Assembly: GCA_032622095.1 (NCBI GenBank)
Contig: CP136065.1
Coordinates: forward strand, 68,541,675 to 68,605,674
Origin: Siphonodentalium dalli
Lineage: Eukaryota > Mollusca > Scaphopoda > Gadilida > Siphonodentaliidae
Length of the DNA: 64,000 bases
Direction of reading: 5' to 3'
In this document: positions 1 to 12,462 of the stretch, one piece after another
Layout: every line of letters starts with the position of its first letter
How positions within the stretch are numbered: position 1 is the first letter of the stretch
Notes under the pieces: model-generated
The model's input: only the letters and a program-made list of their open reading frames with translations
What the model was told of the DNA's origin: nothing
Database searches by the model: none
Made by a program: the position numbers and the translations under genes

Positions 1-640
1 ATTAAATTACGCGTAAACTTAACCTGCTGCAAATAGAAAAGGTGTCGGAATCGGCGTACTCGCCCCATGGGCTAACTCGCCCAATCGGCGCGTGCCAACT
101 CGGAATAAAAGGCCAACTCGGAATAAAAGATGCATACGGGGTGTTATATGGCGTTTGGTCCGTTGTTTCTCAATGAATATTATTGAAATTTGGTGTATAT
201 GTCCGGGCTGGGACATGGAATACAACAACGTTTGAATTGTTTTTAAATTTACAAATTTGTTGATTTTATTCATTTTGTTTTCATTCTGAAACACACTATA
301 AAGTGTATATAATATAATAACGAACACGAGACATACATAAGTTATGAACTGTTAACAAAAGATATCAAATTCAATACATGACAAAGATGACTCAGTGGAG
401 TTTATAAAGTGAACATAAAAACATTGAGGTAAGAATCTTTTTAAGGAATTCAACTTTATTTAATGATAATAAACACATAAATTAAAATAACAAACATGAG
501 ACATACATGATTTATAAACTGTTAACAACAGATATCAAACTCAATACATGACAAAGATGACTCAGTGAAGTTTATAAAGTGAACATAAAAATATTAAGGT
601 AAAAATCTTTTTAAGCATTACTAAACCGTTTAGCACAGTC
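1..640. repeat. AT-rich DNA with a 170-bp direct duplication
   Basis: A block of about 125 bp starting GAGACATACAT (near 327) returns near 497 with about 90% identity: shared ACTGTTAACAA, GATATCAAA, CATGACAAAGATGACTCAGT. No gene is visible. Confidence 0.55.
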
Positions 641-2000
641 CACTTCACTCATCCGATCATCACTAATCTTAATATTTATCTTGATATTGATCTATCAGAT
701 GAGGAGCTATCAAATATTTTTTTAATTTTATAGGAAAAAATGGTCGCCAGCGGCCATATTGCATTTACGTTATATGTTATCGCGTCATGTCAATATCTAG
801 TATTACTTAGAAATTTCACCTTTCCAGATTCATAATTGCTCCATTGACTGTAACAGATGGAATTATTCCCCTCTTCGGATAGAGTGTCACTGAAACTTTA
901 TTTTGTCAGACTGTCTGTATAGTCACTGATTATATATGGCAATAATCTGTAATAAGATGTAGCACTATTTTATTTTATATTTACATGCAGTGCTGTTTTT
1001 ATACAACAATTCTAATCCCCCCTAGATCATCATGTGATCGACCATACATCGCGCGAGGACCTGGTTGAATTAAGGGGGGTTTTTATGGATAACTTCTGTC
1101 CTCAAGCTAGATTATACTTATGACATTTAATGGCATGTTTCTAACATGGAGGGTTAGATATGCGTGAGACACCACCACTCTTCAATTCACACCAAGTTAT
1201 CAGCTGTCATATTCGGATATTAGAACCCATAGCCATGATATATGGTTTATTTTGTGTATACTAGTAATATTGTTATTTTCAGTACCTTTATATACCAGTA
1301 CTGTGTATAACAATGCATATACATTAATCCATGTATACATGTATATTGATTCAACGGATTCAGTGGTTTTGTCCATCAGTCTATCAAATTTGCGGGGAAA
1401 ACATGGCCACAAGCAGTACACCCTGTTAAATTTCGAATTTGAATCAATTGGCGCACCCTGCAGCCAGCTTTTATTGGAGAACTTTTTCTCATGTGGATAG
1501 TTTGGGTCACCGCTAGATGTGAGCCATGTTTTGTTCTCAAGCTGTCCTTGTGAAGACATCACTGCCAGCGGTGATCTTGAATTTTACTGTTTTTATGGCT
1601 AAATAATTTGGTTGATCCTACAGACGACACCCCTTGTCCGATCGTCACCAGATTCCACAATGATCTTCTGGATAACCAGGGGGAGAGTAATCTAATTTTC
1701 CCGAATTTCGTTAAAAAACATTACCACAGGCAGCAATTTGGTATCTTACTGTTTGATCCTCTTTTGCGTGACTGAATTGTTTAGCAACTGTACAGTCATA
1801 TCCCTCATCTGATAGTCACCACACTTTATATTGATCTTCGGGCTGACAACTAGATGGGAGCTATCGAATGCTTTGAATTTTTTTGGAAAACATTGTCGCC
1901 AGCAGTCATCTTCTATTTTGGTTTTTATATACATGTATATCTCTTCATTCGGATAGCCAGTATTACGTAGGTACTTCAACTTTCCGCATTCCTGTCATCA
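640..2000. repeat. Degenerate repeat of about 160 bp
   Basis: Motifs of the type GGAAAACAT..GCCA.CAGC recur near 735, 1397, 1561, 1714 and 1882, about 160 bp apart in the later part. On the minus strand they read as related peptide fragments (CWRQCFPKKF near 1890, CLWPCFPRKF near 1400), so the repeat may derive from coding DNA. No intact gene remains. Confidence 0.4.
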
Positions 2001-2169
2001 TTTGAAATATAAAAAATTACCTGATACCATGCACCCTTCAAAATTTGTTTCGTCGTATCTATTTTAATGACCCGTATGGTAATATTGATACAGATATATT
2101 TGTCAAACATTTCTTTGTACAATATACAGGTATTTAGTTTGTAACTAAATCTAGAAATATATAATAGTA

Positions 2170-2760
2170 GCTGGTGGACCCTACTTCGTCCGGGATGTTC
2201 CCCTCTGATTTTCGGAGAATTGCGCGATTTAACCTTGAATTGACCATTTTAAAGGTGAACGTCATGTCGGGTCACGATTTGACCCGCCCAAAACACTCCC
2301 CGGACAAAAGTCACGACAAAAGTACCCGTCGAAATCCGCCCGGCTTTACCCGATTTGACCTTGAATTGACAATTTTGAATGTCAAGATCAGGTCAGGGTC
2401 ATAATTTGACCCACCCGAAACACTCCTGGGACAAAAGTAACAGTAGGTATTATATTTCGTTGAAATACTTCGTTTTACCAGATTTGACCTTGAATTGATC
2501 TTTTTGAATGTCAAAGTCAGGTCGGGATCAAGATTTGACCCGTCCAAATAGTCCAGAAACATGCCTACATCAGCACGTTCGAGAACATGGTCCTACGTGA
2601 AATTGGACCCGTCAATATTGCTCCCGGGATCGAAGTAGTCCTACACACAAATTTTTAGTCGGATCGGTCATGGTCCAGAAACATGCCTATGAGCGAGGTC
2701 AAGTTGACACGTTAAATACCAAATCCGAGTCGGATCAGTCGAGCAGTGTTAGAGTCTATA
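2170..2760. repeat. Tandem repeat of about 127 bp (three clear copies, then decayed)
   Basis: GATTTGACCTTGAATTGA-type motifs recur near 2226, 2352 and 2481, each followed by a GTCAGGTC..GATTTGACCCG module. Further decayed pieces run to about 2750. Confidence 0.6.
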
Positions 2761-3084
2761 ACACATACACACATGCATTCATGCATACACACATACATAC
2801 AGACAGGTGTTCCAAAATGTATAATCGATAGCTACAACAATTCTATGGTAGATAGTTCACGGCCGACCTGATGCATGCATCTTAGTTTTCTTGTATCGTA
2901 TTTGTCCCTGTGTGAACAATGGTCCCTGCGTGTTGGCAATAATTTGGTGGTTATTTTAAAATGGCATCTATAGTACAAGTGGGTTTAGACAGGAACATAA
3001 TAATAAAATAATAATAAATAAGCCTACATATGGTAGTAAAATGTACGATTGTCTGTCTCCAAAGCATGTATGTGCTGAATATAC

Positions 3085-3094
3085 TCTTCTCTTT

Positions 3095-3182
<88 letters not shown>
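3085..3182. repeat. CT dinucleotide microsatellite
   Basis: Almost uninterrupted (CT)n over about 90 bp, with one A substitution near its end. Confidence 0.95.
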
Positions 3183-5329
3183 TATAGAATATAGGAATGG
3201 TCGAACTATTAGATCATTTCATTAATATCTACTCTGGCTACGCACGTAGAGATTATATTCCACCCGTTTAAAATACGGGAACTATGTTATGTTCTGAAGG
3301 TGAACTAATTCATAGCATTCAACACACAAAGCAGGGAATATATTTCTTTGTTCCTTAATAATCTATTTCACAGTAGGGCCCATGGTACCAATTCCTGATT
3401 ACATGAGTTTTGCCACGTTGGTGAGTCGATATCGAAATAAACGTTGCATTGATTACCCGGAAGAAATTCCACGACTGTAAGCTAGGGAAAGAAATCAGAC
3501 TTGACTCAATAATTTGATATAGTTCATGCAAGCAATCTCGAGCTGTGACCTACACTTACTGTGGAATACCGGTACATTATTATTACTGATGAACACTTAT
3601 ATTACTAAGAAATATATTATAGCTGCAATGTTTTATCAATGTTATAAACTTCCCTGTCAGAACATGAACATGATTTTAACTTGTGGATTATGATCTCTAT
3701 ACGGACGTAGTCAGAGTAGAGATTCATTAGATGCAATGATCTAGCCAAATATATACCTCCCTGCCAAGGGGGGGGGGGTCTGCATATTTTTTCCAGACAC
3801 AAGGCGGGTGGGTGTGTGTCGGGGCAGGAAAAGGTGAGTAGTGCAATTTTGTTCCTACGCTAAAATTTACTCATGCTGTTTACTCATAGACTATTATATA
3901 CATGAATATTTATCATTTAGAGGCACTGCAAGTTGGAGGTCTATATACATGGTCTGATGATCTAATAGCGGTACAAATGCAAGTATTCTGGCTAATATAA
4001 CTCGAAATTGCCAATGGAATTCACATCAGATCCATTCCTTGGGTGTGAAATAATATTGTACGTGTGTATTGTGTAGCAATGTGGTGACTGATTGGAGGTC
4101 CAGGGCCTGCCAGTATGCGGCTAGAAACTATGGTTTGATGTCTGGAAATACGAGTTGTTATATACTACATGGATTAAACCCCATGTTTGCATTTAACATT
4201 ATAATTATAATTACTCCGTGTGTCCATAGTACGCCTGCATGTCGCTCACATGCGGGCTAATAGTTTTACGGGGCTGAAGCGGTTTTTTTTTTGGCTGAAG
4301 GGGTCACTCTCACCAAAAAAGGTGCCGAATGGTATATACACAGGGTTTGTAAATGTGCTGAAGGGCACACACGGTTATATATACACAGGATTCTGGTATG
4401 TGAAAGTCTGGCGGCCATCATATTTGTTTTCAATTGATTTTAATGTTCATTGGAACGTAACAATTAATTATAGAACTCATGACAGTCACGAAAACTAAAC
4501 GTCATTTATAACGAGATTTAAAAACATATGTATTCTTCAGCACAATTTCAAAATCTGTGTACCCTTCATTATCGCCAGTTAACATATATATAAGAACAAG
4601 TTAGGTAATCTATTGAATATAGAGGTATCAATTCGACCCATGCATATTTCGCCGCCACGTATAACTTACTCAATTCACTCATTCTGACTCGTGTTTGAAT
4701 TTTCGATCTGCCCGAAATCTTCCCATGAATGTTGACCACGATATCGAGTTTTAATGAGGTAAACTCTCCAATTAACACCGAAACAGATTCGACACATTGT
4801 CATGATCACCGTACATGACCTAACTGTAATCTTACTATTATAAGTGGGGTATAAAAAATAAATTGTGTAATCATTGAGTCCAATGACTGACAGCAACATA
4901 CATAGACACGATAATGTCGACATAATATTGCTATAGCACAAACTTGGCAACATCGAGTTATGTTTGGCAGAATGCTTGCATTTATACCGCTATTGGAAAT
5001 TCAGACCATATAGGCCCCGGCCCACATGGAGTTAAATGTGTTCTAAATGATATATAGATGTGAGTCTATATAAGATTAATAAAGGACAACGTCAGTAAAT
5101 TTCAGTGTAGGAAAAAAAATCATTACCCATTTTCCGGCCCCGACACACCCATATTCACCCCCCCCCCCCCCCCCCCCACATTGTGTCTGATAAAATGCAT
5201 GTCATGAATCTCTACTCTGATTATGTCCATTTAGAGATCATAATCCACCACCTCAAATAATGGGAACGTGTTCATGTCCTGTCAGGGAAGTTTATATTAA
5301 AGATTGACACAAACATTGCAGCTATAATA

Positions 5330-5525
5330 TACACTGCATGAAAAGCGAGATTTCTAAAATATAAATGTTGCATAAATTTAGGACCCTGAATTTATGCATG
5401 CATTTATACATACTAAATTCGCATTTATACAAAAATATAAATCTCGCATTTATATTTTTAAATCTCGCATAAATGTTGCATAAATTTAGGACCCTGAATT
5501 TATGCATGCATTTATGCATATTAAA
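5330..5525. repeat. Two copies of an ATTTATGCATGCATTTAT repeat
   Basis: The block GCATAAATTTAGGACCCTG plus its ATGCATGCAT palindrome occurs twice, about 117 bp apart. Related TTTATGCA words fill 7330-7680. Confidence 0.6.
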
Positions 5526-6234
5526 TTCGCCTTTCTTGGAACAGTGCCGGGGTCTGTAGAGCTATTATGTCGCCAGTGAACATTTATAGCAATGTGGTAA
5601 ACATTTGGTGTCATTTTAACACTATTGAGTCAAATTACATTCTGACAACGTTTACCCACAAAAGGCCCATGCAGAAGATATTTTTGCATCAGGTATCCTG
5701 ACAAAACGCCCTACATATAATGTACCGCTCTCATAATGCAGGCATTCAGTTATACCAAATCAGGTATCATACTAAATAAATCGAGAATTTTAATGTTGGC
5801 CCGGCGATGTACATATACCGAATAACTTATAGATGTCGTGCATTAATTTTGCTTATTACTGTAACTGGCCGCCGGTTTCATTCTGAGCCAATAATTTAAT
5901 TATTACCATATGTCGGCAGCAAGCATACATTGCGAGAACTCTATCAGATAACAGAAGCCAGCGTCGGAGATATCGTTCTTTTCCTCTCAACACTGCTACA
6001 GTGCAGACGTGTTCCATGAGGCATGAGGTAAGTATTTATATGGTTTTGTTTTCGCATGTTCTGCATCGTCTGCAATGGGGGTATATTTGCTTGGGTTAGA
6101 ACATGATCTCCACATCGTTTTTAAATTCCTTTTCTAATTATAAATTTTACCAAGGGTAAGTTAACATATATGTGAATATGAAATAAAGCTATTTCACAAT
6201 TTATGTTGCAGATTCATTCTTTCATCAATTCGCA

Positions 6235-6960
6235 TCAGTTTAATCGCGTAAAATTGCAATTGTGGTCATGTTAGGGTGATATCATCCTTTGCTAGCATCA
6301 CATATATATACATCCTACAATATATCCATGATGTAATCCCGTTTTGAAGTTTTAATCGCGTAAAATAGTGATCATGGAAGGGTGATATCACTCTTTGCCA
6401 GTTCACATATAAATTCATTGTACAATATATCCATGATGTAATCCCGTTTTGAAGTTTTAATCGCGTAAAATAGTGATCATGGAAGGGTGATATCACCCTT
6501 TGCCAGTTCACATATAAATTAATTGTACAATATATCCGTGATGTAATCCAGTTTTGAAGTTAGAATCGCGTAAAATAGTGATCATGGAAGGGTGATATCA
6601 CCCTTTGCCAGTTCACATATAAATTCATTGTACAATATATCCGTGATGTAATCCTGTTTTAAAGTTAAAATCGCGTAAAGTAGTGACCATGGAAGGGTGA
6701 TATCACCCTTTGCCAGTTCACATATAAATTCATTGTACAATATATCCGTGATGTAATCCGCTCTTGAAGTTAGAATCGCGTAAAATTATGATAATGGAAG
6801 GGTAATATCACCCTTTGCCATATCACATATAAATGCATTGTACAGTAAGTCCATGATATAATGCCGTTTTGAAGTTTGAATCGAGTAAAATTGTGGTGAT
6901 GAAAGGATAAAACTTCAATGTACAATAGATCCATGATGTTCCTTGAAGGGCGATATCACT
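6235..6960. repeat. 105-bp satellite, about 6.5 copies
   Basis: The word AATCGCG/AATCGAG starts at 6354, 6459, 6564, 6669, 6774 and 6879, exactly 105 bp apart, with partial units at both ends. Most units contain the 18-bp perfect palindrome AAGGGTGATATCACCCTT. Confidence 0.9.
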
Positions 6961-7329
6961 CTTTAGCAGAAAAAAAATAATTTAGTTTTAATATTTTATC
7001 GTTTATACTTATTTCACATGCGATCACTTAATTATAAATTTTTTATTCTTTATTGCAGAGACTACGAAAATTGATGACGGCAAGATACAACTATGACACA
7101 AAGTGCCATGTCGAAGTAGTTCATATTATATTTGTGACTGGTATAACCAACAATAGGGCAGCATTTTGTTGGCAAATTACTACACATGGAGATACCAGAA
7201 TCAGGGCGACACATGTGTATATGTATAGTTAGATATACACATCCGTGTCGCCTTATATGCTGGTTACAAGCCAAATGTCACCATAAAGTAGATTTCACAA
7301 ATATATATTGATATATATGTTCAAATCCA

Positions 7330-7690
7330 AATAATCTATACGGGGTATAAATGTGCATAAACTGGAGTTTATAACCAGAATAAATGTAGCTATATATATA
7401 TTTATACAGCTTTATTCAGTGAATAAATTTGCATTTATGCATAAACAGGTCGATAATAAATGTGCATAAACGTACGAATAAATGCCGAGTTTATTCTGTT
7501 GAATAAACGGTGGTTTATTCAGTGAATAAATTGTGTATAAATGTCGGCCTTTATTCATGAATAAATTGTGAATAAATGTGCATAAATTTCCGGATTTATG
7601 CACATTTATTCATTGAATAAATTTCTGATTTATCCAGATTTATGCACATTTATCCGGAATTTATGCAATGAATAAATTCCAGTTTTCATG
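7330..7690. repeat. TTTATGCA/AATAAATG-rich low-complexity repeat
   Basis: Short words ATAAATGTGCATAAA and TTTATTCA..GAATAAA alternate in both orientations, so the region can form many small hairpins. No coding sequence is supported. Confidence 0.6.
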
Positions 7691-8295
7691 CAGTGATATT
7701 TCTTGAGTAATACCTGTTCCTCGGTAATAACTATGTACCGATATTGAAGGATATTCCACAGTAAGTGTATAGGTCCCAGCTCGAGATTGCATGCATGAAC
7801 TATGTCAAATTGCCAAGTCTGATTTGCATCCCTTACAGTCGTGGAATATCTTCCGGGTACCATGGCCCCTACTGTGAAATAGATTGTTAAGGAACATGTC
7901 CACTAACAAAGAAATATATTGCCTGTTTTGTGTGTTGTATGCTATGAAGTTCCCCGTCAGAACACAACACAGTTCACACATTTCAAACGGGTGGAATATA
8001 ATATCTATATGTGCGTAGCCAGAGTAGAAATTATTGACAGTGACTAATAGTGGTCAACCATTCCTATATTCTATGAGAGATACATATATTCAGCACATGC
8101 TTTGGAAACAGACAATCGTACATTTTACTACCGTATATTGGCTTGAAATACATAGGCATTTCAACATGATTAGTTATTATATTATTATTATCATTATGTT
8201 CCTGTCTAAACCCCCTTGTACTATAGATGCAATTTTAAAATAACCACCAAATCATTGTCAACACGCTGGGACCATTGTTCTGACAGGGACATATA

Positions 8296-8414
8296 AGATA
8301 AAACAGAAACGCAGGCATCGCGAATCGAAAATAGATAACGACGCTGGAAAAACATGCGGGGACAAATACGTCATATCAAAATGGCGGCGCTTCCGGTCGA
8401 GATTGGCAACTCGC
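8296..8414. other. Single-copy sequence at the left edge of the duplications
   Basis: Short unique stretch with a CpG-containing piece (AAAATGGCGGCGCTTCCGG, 8378-8396). It ends where the segmental duplication starts. No function is evident. Confidence 0.4.
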
Positions 8415-8779
8415 TTATTAGTATAGAACCTCGATCGTTGTGTTGTACTTAATTCGAGGTTTAATACCTCGATTTCAGGATTCCCATGATCTGTTACATG
8501 CACGTGGATTGAAATTTGTCTGAATGTATTAACTAATTGGCCAAAATTCTTAATTTGTTAGTAATTAAAGTAAACATTATAAATCAGACATCTTAAACAG
8601 ATCTGGGTTGAACGTTAACCACCTATCGATCTATAATAGCCCGATCGGGCTAGAATAGACCGATCGGTCTTTCACCTCGAGTGAAAGTACTTTTAAAGAG
8701 CGTTCCGTGAACCTCCCACGAGCCCTGGTGATGTCAATTCTTTCATACAAATCGCCGCTATTTCGCCAAAGTATGTCTA

Positions 8780-8960
8780 TATAGAGTTATCACACTTCCG
8801 ATTAACTCAGGATACTTATTTCGAAATGTAATCCTAACATCGCGGATCAATTGTTACTGCGTTTGAATGTCAATCACTATCTAATCATGAACCCCGAATT
8901 TATATATCTAACTTCGTGCGTATTGTGTGTCCAATGCAACGCCACGCACCAACGCACAAC
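8780..8960 (+). repeat. R element (TTATCACCCTTCCGATTAAC family)
   Basis: About 180 bp beginning TTATCACCCTTCCGATTAAC and ending near CTAATCATGAACCCC plus GCGTATTGTGTG. A diverged relative sits at the other end of the same duplication unit (27935), so each unit is bracketed by two members of one interspersed family. Fragments also occur near 16799 (inverted) and 25310. Confidence 0.55.
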
Positions 8961-9029
8961 GAACCCAACGCAACAGACTCATATAAACACTCCTTGATCC
9001 TTACGTGTGTTAATTTTCATATTATTAGT

Positions 9030-10058
9030 AATGAGAACAAATAACTCGTTCGTGAATTAATGATATTTATTTCTAAAATGTTCAAAAGATGGTACATGTA
9101 ATGACAAACAAGTGTGGACCAGCCACGCGTTAATTAAAATGAGACAAAACATAATCACGCATGCATCAGACCAGAGTCATAGTGTCATAGACAAATGTTC
9201 AACTTTCAAGTTAGTAATACAAAAATAAAAAACAGGTCAGGCACATCCTGATTTCAACTATTGCAGTTATATTAAACTATTATAGTTGAAGTTGGCAGAG
9301 CTAAATCCACTATTTCCCAGTTTTTATGGAAACTTTTGGATCGGGCATCCAGTACAGCCAAATTGCACTCTTAGCAATTTTACTGCAAATGAACACTCTC
9401 CAGATACAATTCGTTTAGCAAACCATATATATGCATATATGCTGTTTGTACCGGCATACTTTAGATAATAAATGACACAAGGGTGCATTTCTAAATCCAA
9501 TTAACATTATCAACCAATCGCCGTTCGTGGTCATATTTGGATCCATTTAATGTTAGTTGCGTCCTTGTCATGTGCCCTCGTGATTAATCATTCGCAAGGA
9601 CCGAGACGTGTTATTTTGTCATGGAAGCAAACATTAGTACGGCACTGATTTTGAATTATGTTATGTTAAATATGAATTCGGATTACTCCCCTGTTATCGA
9701 ATTCACAAAACATATGCTTACGATTGTCGCTATCGTTTTAGGCGATATGTGAGAAAGGATTCATTGGAAGAATGAACGACTCAACGCAAATTACATGTAT
9801 ATATCAACGTGCGTAAAATATCAGCTTTTGTTGCCAACATCAAAAAGAACATTATCAAGAATTCATTCGGTCGGTGAAGTATACAGGAGAATGCCAGGTA
9901 TGTGTATACGTGCATGTGTGGTGTCTTATTATTATTCGATTACTTCTAAAATGTTTCGGAGTTTCCACCAAACTAAAAAGTTATTCAATTATAATAATTT
10001 CCACCATGACTCTGGTCCTGACACACGCGGTATGAATCACATTATATATACACGGGAA
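9030..10058. other. 3' flank of gene copy A
   Basis: Conserved in all four copies, but with about 185 bases (9540-9726) found only here. A small hairpin (TTCAACTAT / ATAGTTGAA, 9254-9293) is shared by all copies. No clear AATAAA is visible close to the stop codon; AATAAT-type variants lie 150-200 bp downstream in copies B and D. Confidence 0.4.
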
Positions 10059-12462
10059 CTAATCTTCTCGCCATAATCTTCTTACATGAAAGGCGGGTCT
10101 AACGACATTGGTGGTCTGAACCGGAACAGCTCTCATGAGGTTAACGCTGTTGAAGGTGCTGACTGGTCGAACGAATCTTGGACGTCGAACGAATCTTGTT
10201 GGTCGAACGAATCGTGTATCCATGTATGGCATTCTGACCAATGGCTCAGCGACATGCCTGAATCGATCTCCAACGATCGCACCACTGTATGAAGCAGGGG
10301 CACCGAATTGTTGACCAAAAGTGGCAGGTTCATCGAATGCGAATTGGTTGCCGCTGTAGTATTGACGACCTGAGTCGATGCTGAGCGGATGATCTGTATA
10401 GACGTGTGTAGATGGCATGATGTCTTGAACACCCAGGCTTGGATATCCCGTATGACTGACTAAAACCGATCTGCTATCTGCATGGCATACTGAAATAATA
10501 TATATATGTGGGAACATTACATGTATATATATGAGTATTTCCTTTATATAACGAAGTGTGCTTTGATATATCATGTAAGTGTTGTATTCAACACGTTTGA
10601 AGTGTGAACGTTTTAGGTTACACGTTGTACCTGTATTATTATTAATCACATACAACGAGTTATTTTTGTTCTACACCCAATATCCGTGATATTTTGTTTT
10701 ATTGCATTAGTATACATGCAAAGCGCGTGTACGTCCAGTTTAAAACTACTAATTAACATTGTTTTACTTAGTTAAGATAATAATAGTTTTTCGAGTTTCG
10801 AACTATAGCGAAAAAGATTTGTCTTGTGCGATACGTGTTAATAAATGGGCAGGGCAATTGGAGTTGTTTATCGAACACATGACAGTGAAGGCCAATCAGA
10901 GAAGAGTTTCTGATTCCGAGTGTCACGTGTTCAGGGCGGGTCGTCACTTTCTAGCGTACAGCGGTCGGCTCGTCAAGTTTCTAAAATATGATATATATTT
11001 TACAGTATATTCTTTGTAAAGTTTTTTAAATTACAACATGAAAATCTGTTTCTAAGTACGAATTTTTTTTTTTTTAGTTCAGGCATTGAACATTTCTCTA
11101 AACACAGGGCATACGGTATTATGTAAAAGGCGAGAACCACCGCCTTCCATGTAGACAGAGTATCACAGATTTCCACTTTCCAAAATATAAAACAAGTCGG
11201 TTGTTTCTGTCCGGCGTGTCTGCTGTCGCAACTGGGGATATATATGTCAAATTGTTAGTGGTCAGGTCTTGTCTGTAAATATATGAACATGAATAAATCT
11301 AGAGCCTGTTCGTGCGGCTAGTATGCTAAATGTGTTTTGTTGTCATTTATTCAGTGCACGGAATGTTTCGCAAGTATATCGTCGTAAAAAACCGTATGAA
11401 GCCATAATATAAACGGAAACATGCATATACAATGTTTCTTTATCACGTGGGAAGATAACATGTTGTAGTTCCAAATCTAACGGCGCTGCTGATATTTTCA
11501 TTTAAAAACGTGTATTATTAATTCTTGCCAGATAATTGCATAGTATTTACAGGCACATTTCGGTAGCAGCGGCATCGCTATACAGGCGGGACTATACACT
11601 GATTTCACTTACCATATTCATTTTATATGCATCTGTTCGTTCTTATTCTAGTACCATATCTTTTTCTACAAACTTGCGAGTGTTTGAACGTACTCTTAGT
11701 ATACACAAGAGATAAATAGTTTATAAATGAATAGACCAAATTTCATGTCTTTGGGTACGTTCATACGCTGGCAAGTTTGCACAGTATGGTTATAAATGGA
11801 AACAACCATATAAAATGCATCTGTACCACACCTACATGTAACTACATTCGAAGTTAAATCCCCGTGGTTTCACCTGTAGCCATACTACCCGAATTTGCCT
11901 ATACATAGCGTACTAGCAAGAACCAATCATATATACAGGAATATGAAGGCAAATGTCAGTAGCGCCGTTACAAGTGGAACTACAGAACTTTTACTTTTCA
12001 TGTCGTTCGCTATGGTAAAGATGCATATTATGTGCACGTTTACTTTCAAATCACGGCACCATGTGGTTTTCTATGATGAAATACATTGCAGAACATACCG
12101 TGCAAACTTTCCAGCGTATGAACGTACCCTTATATGGAAGCGGGCAAGTAATATGTTTAATTTGAGACCAACCGATGTACCAGTTGTTCAAAAGCACATT
12201 TTCAATTACGTGAGATATACAAAAGTTGTTAATGGCCTTCATTGTGTGTGTATTTAGCGAATTGTCACAATTTTAGGAGGCGGAGTATTACACACCCGAG
12301 GCTCCTGTGAATAGCCATAAAGACCAGCCAAGATTTGGCTACTTTATCCCCCACAATAGTGGACTACCCCTGAACAGGTCAAGAGATTCGAAGATTGTAC
12401 TCACGTTGATCATTTAGTGCCACGAATACACAGGCTACCAACGTTACGAAGAGTCGACCCAT
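10059..12462 (-). CDS. Secreted basic RFVRP-repeat protein, copy A (two coding exons)
   Basis: Coding exons are 12462-12405 (58 nt) and 10489-10059 (431 nt), giving 162 aa plus stop. The donor reads C|GTGAGT and the acceptor TTATTTCAG|TATG; the 1.9-kb intron splits a Leu codon. Residues 1-23 look like a signal peptide: start MGRLF, hydrophobic core about 4-16, possible cleavage after CHA-23. Residues 24-94 are Tyr/Gln/Ser/Asp-containing and near neutral. Residues 95-162 are strongly basic, with three RFVRP-like repeats at 112-128 and the ending RRLWRED. The predicted mature protein has no cysteine. I do not recognise the family; a cationic antimicrobial precursor or an extracellular matrix protein are only guesses. 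Private replacements relative to B-D are F29L, V43I, G110D and F158L. The ATG at 12462 was chosen because it directly follows the 3' splice site of the leader intron and opens the signal peptide. Confidence 0.78.
10873..10932. promoter_or_regulatory. Imperfect palindrome with E-box and CCAAT words in intron 2
   Basis: The outer halves are GAACACRTGACA and TGTCACGTGTTC. Inside are GGCCAATCAGA and TCTGATTCCGA, also roughly inverted. The same 60-bp module is kept in copies B (31334-31393), C (50478-50537) and D (61228-61287). It could be an enhancer-like site or an old mobile-element remnant; the sequence alone cannot decide. Confidence 0.4.
11753..12129. mobile_element. 377-bp Harbinger-like MITE in intron 2 of copy A
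   Basis: The ends are inverted repeats of about 36 bp starting GGGTACGTTCATACGCTGG. Flanks are TTT and TTA, and the empty site in C and D reads TTA, consistent with a 3-bp target duplication as in the PIF/Harbinger group. It carries no transposase. It is also present in copy B (32211-32587) and missing from C and D. Confidence 0.75.

Larger units (their letters stand above)
2908..8295. repeat. Nested inverted-repeat structure, 5.4 kb
   Basis: The outer arms are about 2908-3590 and 7700-8295. They share, in opposite orientation, the GGTCCC / ACCACCAAAT end, the CAATCGTACATTTTACTACC stretch, the CTACTCTGGCTACGCAC stretch and the GGTACCATGG region. Inner arms at about 3630-3850 and 5090-5320 share TTCCCTGTCAG, ATCATAATC, GTAGAGATTCAT and a homopolymer (11 G at 3768-3778, 20 C at 5158-5177). 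The arms are imperfect and old. 3850-5090 between the inner arms shows no gene. Confidence 0.6.

Noticed and set aside
1200-1562. 120-codon minus-strand frame with CLWPCFPRKF
   Set aside because: Part of a decayed repeat of about 160 bp; no start context, domain or splice structure.
8780-8960. R element considered as a tRNA-derived SINE
   Set aside because: TTCGAAAT is only a weak B-box match and no A-box was found at the right distance.
10086-10292. Frame opposite exon 3, with repeated SNES/WSNE words, in all copies
   Set aside because: Antisense shadow of the RFVRP repeat; the sense frame has splice sites, signal peptide and promoter.
10133-10432. Second sense-strand frame over exon 3 (rich in FDQ/SFDVQ)
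   Set aside because: Out-of-frame shadow; it does not connect to the signal-peptide exon.
11895-12257. 120-codon plus-strand frame, identical in units A and B
   Set aside because: It runs through the right end of the 377-bp MITE into intron sequence; the equivalent does not exist in C and D, and the A/B identity comes from the recent duplication.
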